Origin: UBA9547 sp044349205
GTDB taxonomy: Bacteria > Bacteroidota > Bacteroidia > Cytophagales > UBA9547
DNA: 6,639 bases
Assembly: GCA_044349205.1 (NCBI GenBank)
Contig: JBIKRJ010000135.1
Location: 1 to 6,639, forward strand
Direction: 5' to 3'
The notes under the pieces were generated by a model. The model made no database searches and was not told where the DNA came from. It saw only the letters and a list, made by a program, of their open reading frames with translations. Below are positions 1 to 6,364 of the stretch, piece after piece. Positions within the stretch are counted from its first letter, which is position 1; each line of letters starts with the position of its first letter. The translations under genes and the position numbers were made by a program.

Positions 1-266
1 AAAAGTATGGTTTTCAAAACTCCATTTTTAATCAATACGATTTCAATGGCGCTGCCTTGGTGAAAAAACCAAAGCTCGTCGGACTGAATGCGATGAAACA
101 TAGACTTGTCATCCTTTTGCAAAAGGTAATAAATCGCGGTGCTCACACTTCTTTTTGTGTTTTTTGCAGTCATCAAGGTTTCCTCACATCGGTAGGTTTC
201 CTTGTAATATCCTCCTTCGGGGTGCTTCGCCATTTTCAGCATTTCAACGATTTCTTTCGCGCTCAT
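1..266 (-). CDS. DUF985 cupin-superfamily protein, N-terminal part (cut by window edge)
   Basis: The minus strand reads from an ATG at 266-264 through 88 codons without a stop and leaves the window at base 1, so only the N-terminal half is present; the family is usually around 160 residues. Motifs typical of DUF985 (Cupin_5) are visible: HPEGGY at residues 15-20, ETYR at 23-26, STAIYYLL at 42-49 and HRIQSDELWFF at 58-68. In this family the His and Glu of the HR-SDE-W segment lie in the small-molecule or metal pocket of the beta-barrel. The biochemical role of most members is unknown; some relatives are annotated as sugar epimerase-like, and I do not assign a reaction. The gene is divergent from the DUF2723 gene. 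An open frame on the opposite strand (57-281) is its shadow. Family assignment is confident, function is not. Confidence 0.88.
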   Translation of the reverse strand, partial: MSAKEIVEMLKMAKHPEGGYYKETYRCEETLMTAKNTKRSVSTAIYYLLQKDDKSMFHRIQSDELWFFHQGSAIEIVLIKNGVLKTIL

Positions 267-304
267 TATTTTACAGTTTGAAGTAATGATATAAAGATAT
301 TTTG

Positions 305-312
305 CAAAGGTG
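305..312 (-). promoter_or_regulatory. Possible -7 element for the DUF985 gene
   Basis: On the minus strand this reads CACCTTTG, one mismatch from the Bacteroidetes -7 consensus TAnnTTTG, and is followed by CA as in many promoters of the phylum. It lies about 38 bases upstream of the ATG at 266. I see no good TTTG-type -33 element at the usual 17-19 base spacing. A second candidate, TATCTTTA, lies a few bases downstream on the same strand. Weak, position-based call. Confidence 0.25.
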
Positions 313-400
313 CAGTTGTTTTTCAGATAAATGCTGCCCACACCTTTTTAAGATTTGGAAGCGAGCAAACTTCTAAATGTGTCATTTGCCGATATTTCTG

Positions 401-408
401 TATTTTCG
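401..408 (+). promoter_or_regulatory. Possible -7 element for the DUF2723 gene
   Basis: TATTTTCG differs by one base from the Bacteroidetes -7 consensus TAnnTTTG and lies 41 bases before the ATG at 450. A TTTG at 385-388 is too close (12 bases) to be a standard -33 element. If it is used, transcription would start near 413-416 and the palindrome at 424-435 would fall in the leader. Low confidence. Confidence 0.22.
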
Positions 409-423
409 CCACTTCTTTATTTA

Positions 424-435
424 AAACAATTGTTT
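424..435. repeat. 12-base perfect palindrome in the DUF2723 leader
   Basis: AAACAATTGTTT is its own reverse complement and ends 14 bases before the ATG of the DUF2723 gene. It could be a small operator half-site pair or simply chance in an AT-rich leader. No second copy was noticed in the window. Confidence 0.35.
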
Positions 436-449
436 AATTGCTCATTTCG

Positions 450-3401
450 ATGAATTTTAAAAAGCTAAATAACATTACAGGTTGGTTCATTTTTTTGATT
501 GCCACGGTTGTTTATGTACTTACAGTTGAACCTACCGCTAGTTTTTGGGATTGTGGCGAGTTTATAGCCTGTGCCTACAAACTGCAAGTTCCGCACCCTC
601 CAGGAGCTCCTTTATTCCTTTTGATTGGCCGAATGTTTTCGTTTCTGGCTTTTGGCGATGTGACCAAAGTGGCCTATTGGGTAAACATGGTTTCGGTACT
701 ATCGAGCTCTTTTACTGTATTGTTTTTGTTTTGGTCTATCACGCTATTAGCCAAAAGATTATTCAAAATTGACGGCGAGCCTGATTTTGGACAGAAAATT
801 GCCATTTTGGGCGCAGGTGCGGTAGGGGCTTTGGCCTATACTTTTTCCGATTCGTTTTGGTTTTCGGCTGTGGAAGCCGAGGTGTATGCCATTTCTTCAT
901 TTTTTACTGCTTTTGTAGTGTGGGCTATGCTAAAATGGGAGTCGATTGCCGACGAGGAAGGTGCAGATAAGTGGTTGGTGCTCATTGCCTACATGGTTGG
1001 GCTTTCGATAGGGGTGCACTTGTTAAACTTGGTTACGATTCCTGCCTTGGCTTGCGTGTACTATTTCAAACGCTACACCTACAGCCTTAAAGGAATTTTG
1101 ATAGCCCTTGGGGTGAGTGGCGTCATTTTAGTCGCCATTATGAATGGCGTGATTGTGGGCTTACCTTCCATTGGAGCCGACATTGAAATTTTCTTTGTCA
1201 ATGCGCTTGGTCTGCCTTTCTCGTCAGGCATCATTTTCTTTTGCTTGGCCTTTGTAGGCGCTCTGGTGTGGGGTATCCGTTATTCAATTAAAAAGAAAAA
1301 CTACAATCTGAATTTGGCCTTGGTCTGTTTTGCATTCATTTTGCTGGGCGATGCTTCTTACGGTGTGGTGCTTATCCGATCCAATTTTAATCCGCCCATA
1401 GACGAAAACAATCCTGAAAACATACTAAGCTTTGTTTCTTATCTGAAACGTGAACAATATGGCGACCGCCCCCTTTTGTATGGCCCTCACTATACTGCCG
1501 AATTGCAAGAACAAATTGAAGGTGCGCCTATTTATCGCAAGAAAGGAGATAAATATGTGGTGTACGATCACAAAATCATCAACAAGTTTGACCCAAAGCA
1601 TGAAACGATTTTCCCTCGTATGCACAGCAAGCAGGGCAACCATATAGAAGCATATTTGAGATGGGCCAAGTTGCCCCGTGGCAAAAAGCCAACCATGAAA
1701 GACAATCTATTCTTTTTTTTCCGCTATCAAATAGGACACATGTATTTGCGGTATTTCTTTTGGAATTTTGCAGGAAGGGAAAGCGACATTCAAGATGCCG
1801 ACTGGCTTCGTCCTTGGGATTCTACGAAGGGTATGCCCGATTCGCTCTCGATGAATAAAGCGCGGAACCAGTTTTTTATGTTGCCTCTCATTTTGGGTAT
1901 TTTAGGATTGTTTTACCAATTCAACAAGGACAAAAACGGTACTTTGATTGTAGGCATGTTGTGGTTTTTGACCGGTATTGCCATGATTATGTACCTAAAC
2001 CAACCACCGACCGAACCCCGCGAACGCGATTACATTTTTGCAGGATCTACCTATGCTTTTGCCTTTTGGATAGGGTATGGGGTATTGGCCATAGCCGATT
2101 TTATTCAAAAGTTTTTGAAAAAAGACGCACTTCGATACGGTGTTTCTACAGTGGCTTGTTTGGCGGTGCCAGGCATAATGGCTGCCGAAGGTTGGGACGA
2201 TCATTCACGAGCAAATCGTTGGCATTCTGTCGATTCTGCTAAAAATCTTTTGAACTCTTGTGCTAAAAATGCGGTCTTATTTACCGGTGGCGACAACGAT
2301 ACTTTCCCACTTTGGTATGTGCAGGAAGTAGAAGGTTTCCGTACCGATGTGCGTGTATGTAACCTAAGTTTATTGAATACCGATTGGTACATCGAGCAAA
2401 TGAAAAGACAAGCGTATGATTCAGATCCGCTTCCTATTTCTTTAGAATTTGACAATTTCATACAAGGCAAAAACGACTATCTACCTTTTGTAGAAAAGCC
2501 AGCTCTGAAGGGGGGTATGTACTTGAAGCAATACCTGAAAATGATTAAAGAAGACAACAGAGAATTGATGGTGCAACTGCAAAATGGTGGCGAGATAAGC
2601 ACATTGCCTACTAATATCCTTGCATTGAATGTAGATACCCATGCTGTGAACGAAATGAAGATAGTACCCAATACCCGTAAAATGTTTATTGTCAACAAAA
2701 TGGTATGGGACATTGGTCAAAAGGCTTTGGAGAAAAAAGACCTCATTATGTTGGATATGATTGCCACCAACGAATGGAAACGCCCCATTTATTTCTCTAC
2801 TACCTTGGGCAACGACAACTACCTAAACTTGCGTGAGTACATGCAAATGGAAGGTTTGGCCTATCGCTTGTTGCCTGCCAAAGTACCTGGTGCTACCGAT
2901 GGCTATGTAAACACCGATATTATGTACGAAAGAATGATGAAGGGATATACTTGGCGAAATTTAGATAACCCAAATTTATATTACGACGAAAACCAACGTC
3001 GTTTCCCACTCAATCTGCGTAGCAGTTTCTATCGTTTGGCCGAAGAACTGGTCATGGAGCAAAAATATGACAAAGCCAAAGAAGTGATACATTTCTGTTT
3101 GGCCAAACTGCCCGATAATACTATTCCTTACGATTACTTTACACCTCGTTTTGTCCCATTGTTACTTCAAATAGGTGACGAAAAAACTGCGTTGGACATT
3201 TGTAAAGTAATGGGAAATCGCGCCGACCAAGAGCTAGCTTACTTTACTGCACATAAGAAAAAGGCAAACAATCAGGAAATAGAAATTAATTTGTATGTGT
3301 TAAATCAAATTGTGACTTCACTTCGTCAATTTAACAAAAACGAGGAGGTAAAGGTATATGAGGATATTTTCAAAAAATACGAAACGAATTACCAACAATA
3401 A
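450..3401 (+). CDS. DUF2723 polytopic membrane protein, probable GT-C type protein O-mannosyltransferase-like enzyme
   Basis: The protein has 983 residues. The N-terminal part (about 10-310) holds roughly nine hydrophobic segments, and further segments lie near 475-490, 497-516, 533-554 and 563-578. The rest, from about 580, is soluble and probably extracytoplasmic, ending in helical TPR-like repeats (about 855-980). Signature stretches of the Bacteroidetes DUF2723 family are SFWDCGEFIA at 31-40, HPPGAP at 49-54, VEAEVYA at 141-147, QPPTEPRERDY at 518-528 and FTGGDNDTFPLWY at 611-623. Asp34 and Glu37 sit in the first loop after TM1, where GT-C glycosyltransferases carry their catalytic acidic residue. 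Human TMEM260, a DUF2723 protein, is a protein O-mannosyltransferase (CAZy GT117), so a lipid-linked-sugar-dependent transferase in the inner membrane is a reasonable inference, not a demonstrated role. I chose ATG 450 because homologues begin MN-K-NN-GW; an in-frame TTG at 438 would add only four residues. The gene appears monocistronic, bounded by a divergent gap and a terminator. Confidence 0.9.
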   Translation: MNFKKLNNITGWFIFLIATVVYVLTVEPTASFWDCGEFIACAYKLQVPHPPGAPLFLLIGRMFSFLAFGDVTKVAYWVNMVSVLSSSFTVLFLFWSITLLAKRLFKIDGEPDFGQKIAILGAGAVGALAYTFSDSFWFSAVEAEVYAISSFFTAFVVWAMLKWESIADEEGADKWLVLIAYMVGLSIGVHLLNLVTIPALACVYYFKRYTYSLKGILIALGVSGVILVAIMNGVIVGLPSIGADIEIFFVNALGLPFSSGIIFFCLAFVGALVWGIRYSIKKKNYNLNLALVCFAFILLGDASYGVVLIRSNFNPPIDENNPENILSFVSYLKREQYGDRPLLYGPHYTAELQEQIEGAPIYRKKGDKYVVYDHKIINKFDPKHETIFPRMHSKQGNHIEAYLRWAKLPRGKKPTMKDNLFFFFRYQIGHMYLRYFFWNFAGRESDIQDADWLRPWDSTKGMPDSLSMNKARNQFFMLPLILGILGLFYQFNKDKNGTLIVGMLWFLTGIAMIMYLNQPPTEPRERDYIFAGSTYAFAFWIGYGVLAIADFIQKFLKKDALRYGVSTVACLAVPGIMAAEGWDDHSRANRWHSVDSAKNLLNSCAKNAVLFTGGDNDTFPLWYVQEVEGFRTDVRVCNLSLLNTDWYIEQMKRQAYDSDPLPISLEFDNFIQGKNDYLPFVEKPALKGGMYLKQYLKMIKEDNRELMVQLQNGGEISTLPTNILALNVDTHAVNEMKIVPNTRKMFIVNKMVWDIGQKALEKKDLIMLDMIATNEWKRPIYFSTTLGNDNYLNLREYMQMEGLAYRLLPAKVPGATDGYVNTDIMYERMMKGYTWRNLDNPNLYYDENQRRFPLNLRSSFYRLAEELVMEQKYDKAKEVIHFCLAKLPDNTIPYDYFTPRFVPLLLQIGDEKTALDICKVMGNRADQELAYFTAHKKKANNQEIEINLYVLNQIVTSLRQFNKNEEVKVYEDIFKKYETNYQQ

Positions 3402-3418
3402 GACAATAATAATGTACC

Positions 3419-3455
3419 AAAACGGCAGAGATTACAGAATCTCTGCCGTTTTTTT
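3419..3455 (+). terminator. Strong intrinsic terminator after the DUF2723 gene, probably bidirectional
   Basis: A perfect 12-base stem (arms 3421-3432 and 3439-3450, GC-rich core CGGCAGAG) with a six-base loop (TACAGA) is followed by a run of seven T, two of which can pair with AA at 3419-3420. It begins 18 bases after the DUF2723 stop codon. On the minus strand the same hairpin is followed by TTTTGG, so it may also end the convergent ispG / small membrane protein transcript, with a weaker U-tract. Confidence 0.92.
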
Positions 3456-3474
3456 GTGTGATTCCAAAGGAAAT

Positions 3475-3651
3475 TTAGCGAGTTGCGTAACGGTAAATCA
3501 TGACGGCTAGGCACAAAAGAAACATGAGAATAGAGAGCTTGTTTACGCCGTGCATCATTTTTAGGCTGGTATTCACAGGACGATTAGGATCACTTTTGCG
3601 AAAAAAATAGGTGAATACTTCTCCCAATGACAGAAAATTTTTCCAGTTCAT
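3475..3651 (-). CDS. 58-residue DUF6728-like single-pass membrane protein
   Basis: The minus strand from ATG 3651-3649 to TAA 3477-3475 encodes 58 residues. The N-terminal half is basic and aromatic (MNWKNFLSLGEVFTYFFRK, then SDPNRP at residues 20-25), followed by NTSLKMMHGVNKLS and one hydrophobic segment at about 40-53 (ILMFLLCLAVMIYR), ending in the positive residues RYATR. This arrangement (LGEVF-YFFRK-DPNRP, MHGINK-S, one C-terminal TM) matches what I recall of the Bacteroidetes DUF6728 family of small uncharacterised proteins. By the positive-inside rule the basic N-terminal half should be cytoplasmic, but the basic tail makes this uncertain. Its start lies 52 bases downstream of the ispG stop on the same strand, so the two are probably co-transcribed. 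Function is unknown. The gene is short enough to be missed by a 60-codon cutoff. Confidence 0.8.
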   Translation of the reverse strand: MNWKNFLSLGEVFTYFFRKSDPNRPVNTSLKMMHGVNKLSILMFLLCLAVMIYRYATR

Positions 3652-3698
3652 GATTTTGCTTTTAAATGATACTACAGTTTCTAAGGAAGAAGGTTTAG

Positions 3699-3706
3699 CA
3701 AAATTA
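3699..3706 (-). promoter_or_regulatory. Possible internal promoter -7 element for the small membrane protein gene
   Basis: The minus strand reads TAATTTTG, an exact match to TAnnTTTG, overlapping the ispG stop codon and 47 bases upstream of the small gene's ATG. No clear -33 TTTG is visible at the expected spacing. It could allow expression independent of ispG; in AT-rich sequence a chance match is quite possible. Confidence 0.28.
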
Positions 3707-5704
3707 TAAATATTCGGGTTCGGACCACATTCCGTTTTCCTTGATCAGTTCAATTAGTTCGTCAAGGGCATTTTCAGCGGGTACCGAACGTTTTACCACC
3801 TCTTTGCCTTTGTACAGGGCAATTTTGTCTTTTCCAACACCCACATAGCCAAAATCGGCATCGGCCATTTCGCCAGGCCCATTTACAATACAACCCATTA
3901 TACCAATTTTGATTCCTTTTAAATGGTCGGTTCGCTTTCGAATCATAGCAGTAGTTTCTTGCAAATCGAACAAAGTTCGTCCGCAAGACGGGCAAGATAT
4001 GTATTCGGTTTTTGTCATGCGTGTGCGGGCAGCCTGCAGTATACCAAAGGCGGTTCGGTTGACAATTGACGGTTGACGGTGTATCGTATGACCGTTAATG
4101 GTAAGTTCTGCACTGTCAATAAGTAAAATACCATCGCCAAGGCCATCTACAAGCAAACCGCCACAATCGGTAGCAGCTTTCAGTATGAAGTTTTCTTCGT
4201 CTTTTTCCTGAAATTCCCTTAAAATGACAGCAGGATTATCTACACCATTTTCCATCAAATAGAAAAAGATTCGGCGCAAAGCAGCCATAGCATGGTCGTT
4301 TTGGGTTGCGAGCACCAATACCGCAGTGTTGTCTTTTTTGATTTGATTATAAAATGGCTCAGTCAAATCTTTGTAGGTGATTTTCACCAAATTCAATTCT
4401 TCACTTTTTTCTGATGCATCAAAATATTCTCCTGAATTCGAAAAGAGGGGGAATTTGTTCTTTTTGTACTTTGATTTTTGCCAAGATTCGTAATCCAAAA
4501 TTTCTCTGGTGCCATTTGGAAGCATGAATTGGATTTCTTCTTTTCCCGAATAAATATAGTCGCAGCTTAAATCTGTCGAGTTCCATTTGTCGGTAAGCTC
4601 GAAATAGTGCAAACCTATCTCTTTCAAATCATGGTAAGCAATGGGTTTATTTGTTTTACTCAAATCGGCAATGACTCTGGGCACATTGCCACCACCGAAG
4701 TTGCGTATTTCTTTGGTCTTGCGACGGTTGTATTCAAATGGATTCAATGGCAGAACGGTCACTGGTTTTATGGGCTTGTGATCGGTTCTTTGGCTGTAGC
4801 GTTCAACTAGTTTTTTGGCCACAGGAATTTCAAATTCAGGGTCCTCTGTCAATGAAACTCGTACAGTATCGCCCAAGCCATCTTCCAGTAGCGTGCCTAT
4901 TCCCACCGCCGATTTTATGCGTCCATCTTCAGCCTCACCTGCTTCTGTTACTCCTAAATGTAGGGGGTAGGCTCCGTGATTGCCTGCTTCGAGTTTGTTT
5001 ACCAAAAGGCGATAGGCCTCCACCATCACTTGGGTATTGCTCGATTTCATCGAAATGACAATGTTTCGGTACTGAAGGTCTTCGCAAATGCGAACAAACT
5101 CCAGAGCCGACTCTACCATTCCAAGAGGCGTGTCTCCGTAGCGGCTCATGATTCGGTCGCTGAGCGAACCGTGATTGGTGCCAATGCGCATCGCAGTGCC
5201 ATATTCCTTACATATTTTCACAAGCGGTGAAAATGCCAAGCGAATGCGTTCGAGCTCTTGCTCGTAAGCGGCATCGCTGTAGTCTATGAGTTGAAATTTT
5301 TTCTTGTCGGCATAGTTGCCCGGGTTCACCCTTACTTTTTCTACAATTCGGGCGGCTATTTCGGCGGCATTGGGAGTGAAATGTATGTCGGCTACCAGGG
5401 GTGTTTTGTAACCTCTAGCACGCAATTCATTTTTTATGTTTTCAAGATTTTGCGCTTCCTTCATGCTAGGAGCCGTAATGCGCACATATTCGCAACCAGC
5501 CTCTATCATGCGAATAGATTGTTCCACGCTGCCCTTTATATTCATGGTATCGACGGTCGTCATAGACTGTACACGAATAGGGTATTGGCCGCCCAATGGC
5601 ACATCGCCTATATGAACGACACGGCTCAGCCTGCGTTTGTATTGGGTAAGAGATTCGCAATAGCGGTTCAAAGTATTTGAAATGGAAGGAGATTGGTTTG
5701 ACAT
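3704..5704 (-). CDS. ispG: 4-hydroxy-3-methylbut-2-enyl diphosphate synthase, three-domain (long) form
   Basis: IspG (GcpE) reductively opens the ring of methylerythritol cyclodiphosphate to give HMBPP, the penultimate step of the MEP isoprenoid pathway, in the cytoplasm using a [4Fe-4S] cluster. The protein has 666 residues. An N-terminal TIM barrel (about 24-300) carries IRVQSMTT at 43-50, VADIHFTP at 104-111, VRVNPGN at 124-130 and RIGTNHGSLS at 173-182. An insertion of roughly 240 residues (about 300-540) is the extra domain of the long bacterial/plant type. The C-terminal reductase domain has CPSCGRT (Cys571, Cys574), then GIMGCIVNGPGE (Cys605, Glu612). The spacing of three Cys plus Glu seven residues after the third Cys matches the known cluster ligands. 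I chose ATG 5704 because it follows a good promoter element and homologues start near here; the frame stays open to 5803, but that 33-residue extension is unlike the family and would run into the divergent gene's region. All key residues are intact. Confidence 0.97.
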   Translation of the reverse strand: MSNQSPSISNTLNRYCESLTQYKRRLSRVVHIGDVPLGGQYPIRVQSMTTVDTMNIKGSVEQSIRMIEAGCEYVRITAPSMKEAQNLENIKNELRARGYKTPLVADIHFTPNAAEIAARIVEKVRVNPGNYADKKKFQLIDYSDAAYEQELERIRLAFSPLVKICKEYGTAMRIGTNHGSLSDRIMSRYGDTPLGMVESALEFVRICEDLQYRNIVISMKSSNTQVMVEAYRLLVNKLEAGNHGAYPLHLGVTEAGEAEDGRIKSAVGIGTLLEDGLGDTVRVSLTEDPEFEIPVAKKLVERYSQRTDHKPIKPVTVLPLNPFEYNRRKTKEIRNFGGGNVPRVIADLSKTNKPIAYHDLKEIGLHYFELTDKWNSTDLSCDYIYSGKEEIQFMLPNGTREILDYESWQKSKYKKNKFPLFSNSGEYFDASEKSEELNLVKITYKDLTEPFYNQIKKDNTAVLVLATQNDHAMAALRRIFFYLMENGVDNPAVILREFQEKDEENFILKAATDCGGLLVDGLGDGILLIDSAELTINGHTIHRQPSIVNRTAFGILQAARTRMTKTEYISCPSCGRTLFDLQETTAMIRKRTDHLKGIKIGIMGCIVNGPGEMADADFGYVGVGKDKIALYKGKEVVKRSVPAENALDELIELIKENGMWSEPEYL

Positions 5705-5720
5705 AAAATCTTTTCTAAGC

Positions 5721-5748
5721 CAAAAATACGTAAATGTTTGCGTACGAA
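5721..5748 (-). promoter_or_regulatory. Probable ispG promoter
   Basis: On the minus strand TATTTTTG (5728-5721) matches the Bacteroidetes -7 consensus TAnnTTTG exactly, and TTCG (5748-5745), one mismatch from TTTG, lies 16 bases upstream. The -7 element ends 16 bases before the ATG at 5704, which implies a very short leader of about ten bases and argues against translation starting upstream at 5803. No Shine-Dalgarno sequence is visible, as is common in this phylum. Confidence 0.5.
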
Positions 5749-5810
5749 TGCTATTTGGTGGTGGGAACAGTCTTCCCCGAATTGGCAAGTGTTCATGCAA
5801 CAAAATTCCC

Positions 5811-5818
5811 TATTTTTA
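5811..5818 (+). promoter_or_regulatory. Possible -7 element for the hemJ-lipoprotein pair
   Basis: TATTTTTA, followed by CA, is one base from TAnnTTTG and lies 18 bases before the GTG at 5837. If real, it places the transcript start inside the segment that would encode the N terminus from the alternative ATG at 5795, supporting the GTG start. No convincing -33 TTTG is present. Confidence 0.3.
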
Positions 5819-5836
5819 CATCACAAAAAACCATTA

Positions 5837-6364
5837 GTGTCATTACTTTATCTTAAATCGTTTCACATTATTTTTGTTGTCACCTGGTTTTCAGGTTTGT
5901 TTTATATCGTTCGATTGTTTGTCTATTTTTCAGAGACACTATCGCTCCCCGATGTAGAAAAAGACATTTTACAAAAGCAATACCAACTCATGCAACGCCG
6001 CTTGTGGTACGGGATTGCTTGGCCATCGGCTGTGCTCACTTTGATTTTGGGTATATCATTGGTTTTGCAATATGGCACCGTGCCTTCGTGGTTATGGGTG
6101 AAACTTGGTTTTGTTGTTTTTTTATATACCTATCATATTGCTTGCCATCTTCTTTTTATTCAACAGCAAAAAGGTATCATACATTTTAACTCAAATCAGT
6201 TGCGCTTGTTCAACGAGGTGGCCACTATTTTTCTCTTTGCCATTGTTTTTTTGGCCGTTCTGAAAGAAGCGTATAGCTGGGTTTATGGACTTGCCTCTAT
6301 CGCCATTTTAACTGCTGTTCTTCTGCTGGCCATTTCTATTTATAAAAAAATTCGAACCCAATGA
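5837..6364 (+). CDS. hemJ: HemJ / CopD-family membrane protein, probable protoporphyrinogen IX oxidase
   Basis: HemJ (formerly UPF0093) is the membrane oxidase converting protoporphyrinogen IX to protoporphyrin IX in haem synthesis in many bacteria without HemG or HemY. From GTG 5837 the protein has 175 residues with about five membrane segments (roughly 6-28, 57-77, 86-108, 128-143, 149-169). Family features are LKSFHIIFVVTWFSGLFYI with His10 in TM1, then RLFVY, MQRRLWYGIAWPSA at 52-65, WVKLGF at 87-92 followed by YHIACH, and LRLFNEV-T-LF-IVFL-V-K near 122-143. The conserved TM1 histidine falls at its usual position near residue 10 only with the GTG start; the in-frame ATG at 5795 would give 189 residues with an atypical N terminus (MQQNSLFLHHKK) and an upstream TTG at 5738 gives 208. 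The stop overlaps the start of the next gene as ATGA. Remote CopD-family relatives with other roles cannot be fully excluded. Confidence 0.85.
   Translation: MSLLYLKSFHIIFVVTWFSGLFYIVRLFVYFSETLSLPDVEKDILQKQYQLMQRRLWYGIAWPSAVLTLILGISLVLQYGTVPSWLWVKLGFVVFLYTYHIACHLLFIQQQKGIIHFNSNQLRLFNEVATIFLFAIVFLAVLKEAYSWVYGLASIAILTAVLLLAISIYKKIRTQ

Noticed and set aside
57..281. Plus-strand open frame of 74 codons at the left end
   Set aside because: It lies antisense to the DUF985 gene, whose minus-strand frame carries clear family motifs; the plus-strand translation has no recognisable features.
438..449. TTG start at 438 for the DUF2723 gene
   Set aside because: ATG 450 gives the usual family N terminus (MN-K-NN-GW); the extra four residues (from TTG) are not supported.
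1961..2242. Plus-strand frame of 93 codons inside the DUF2723 gene, and minus-strand frames at 1995-2720
   Set aside because: All lie within the long DUF2723 reading frame, which has conserved motifs throughout this part (QPPTEPRERDY, FTGGDNDTFP); the others are out-of-frame shadows.
4062..4080. Short tandem TTGACGG repeat inside ispG
   Set aside because: Two adjacent near-copies encode ordinary residues of the IspG chain (near residues 542-549); there is no expansion or disruption of the frame.
5258..5680. Plus-strand open frame of 140 codons opposite ispG
   Set aside because: The opposite strand encodes the highly conserved IspG barrel. The plus frame is a shadow with no domain, and the same holds for the shorter plus frames at 4607-4810, 4738-5058 and 4976-5230.
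5705..5803. 33-residue N-terminal extension of ispG from an upstream start at 5803
   Set aside because: It has no family counterpart, spans the best ispG promoter element (5721-5728) and runs into the divergent hemJ upstream region.
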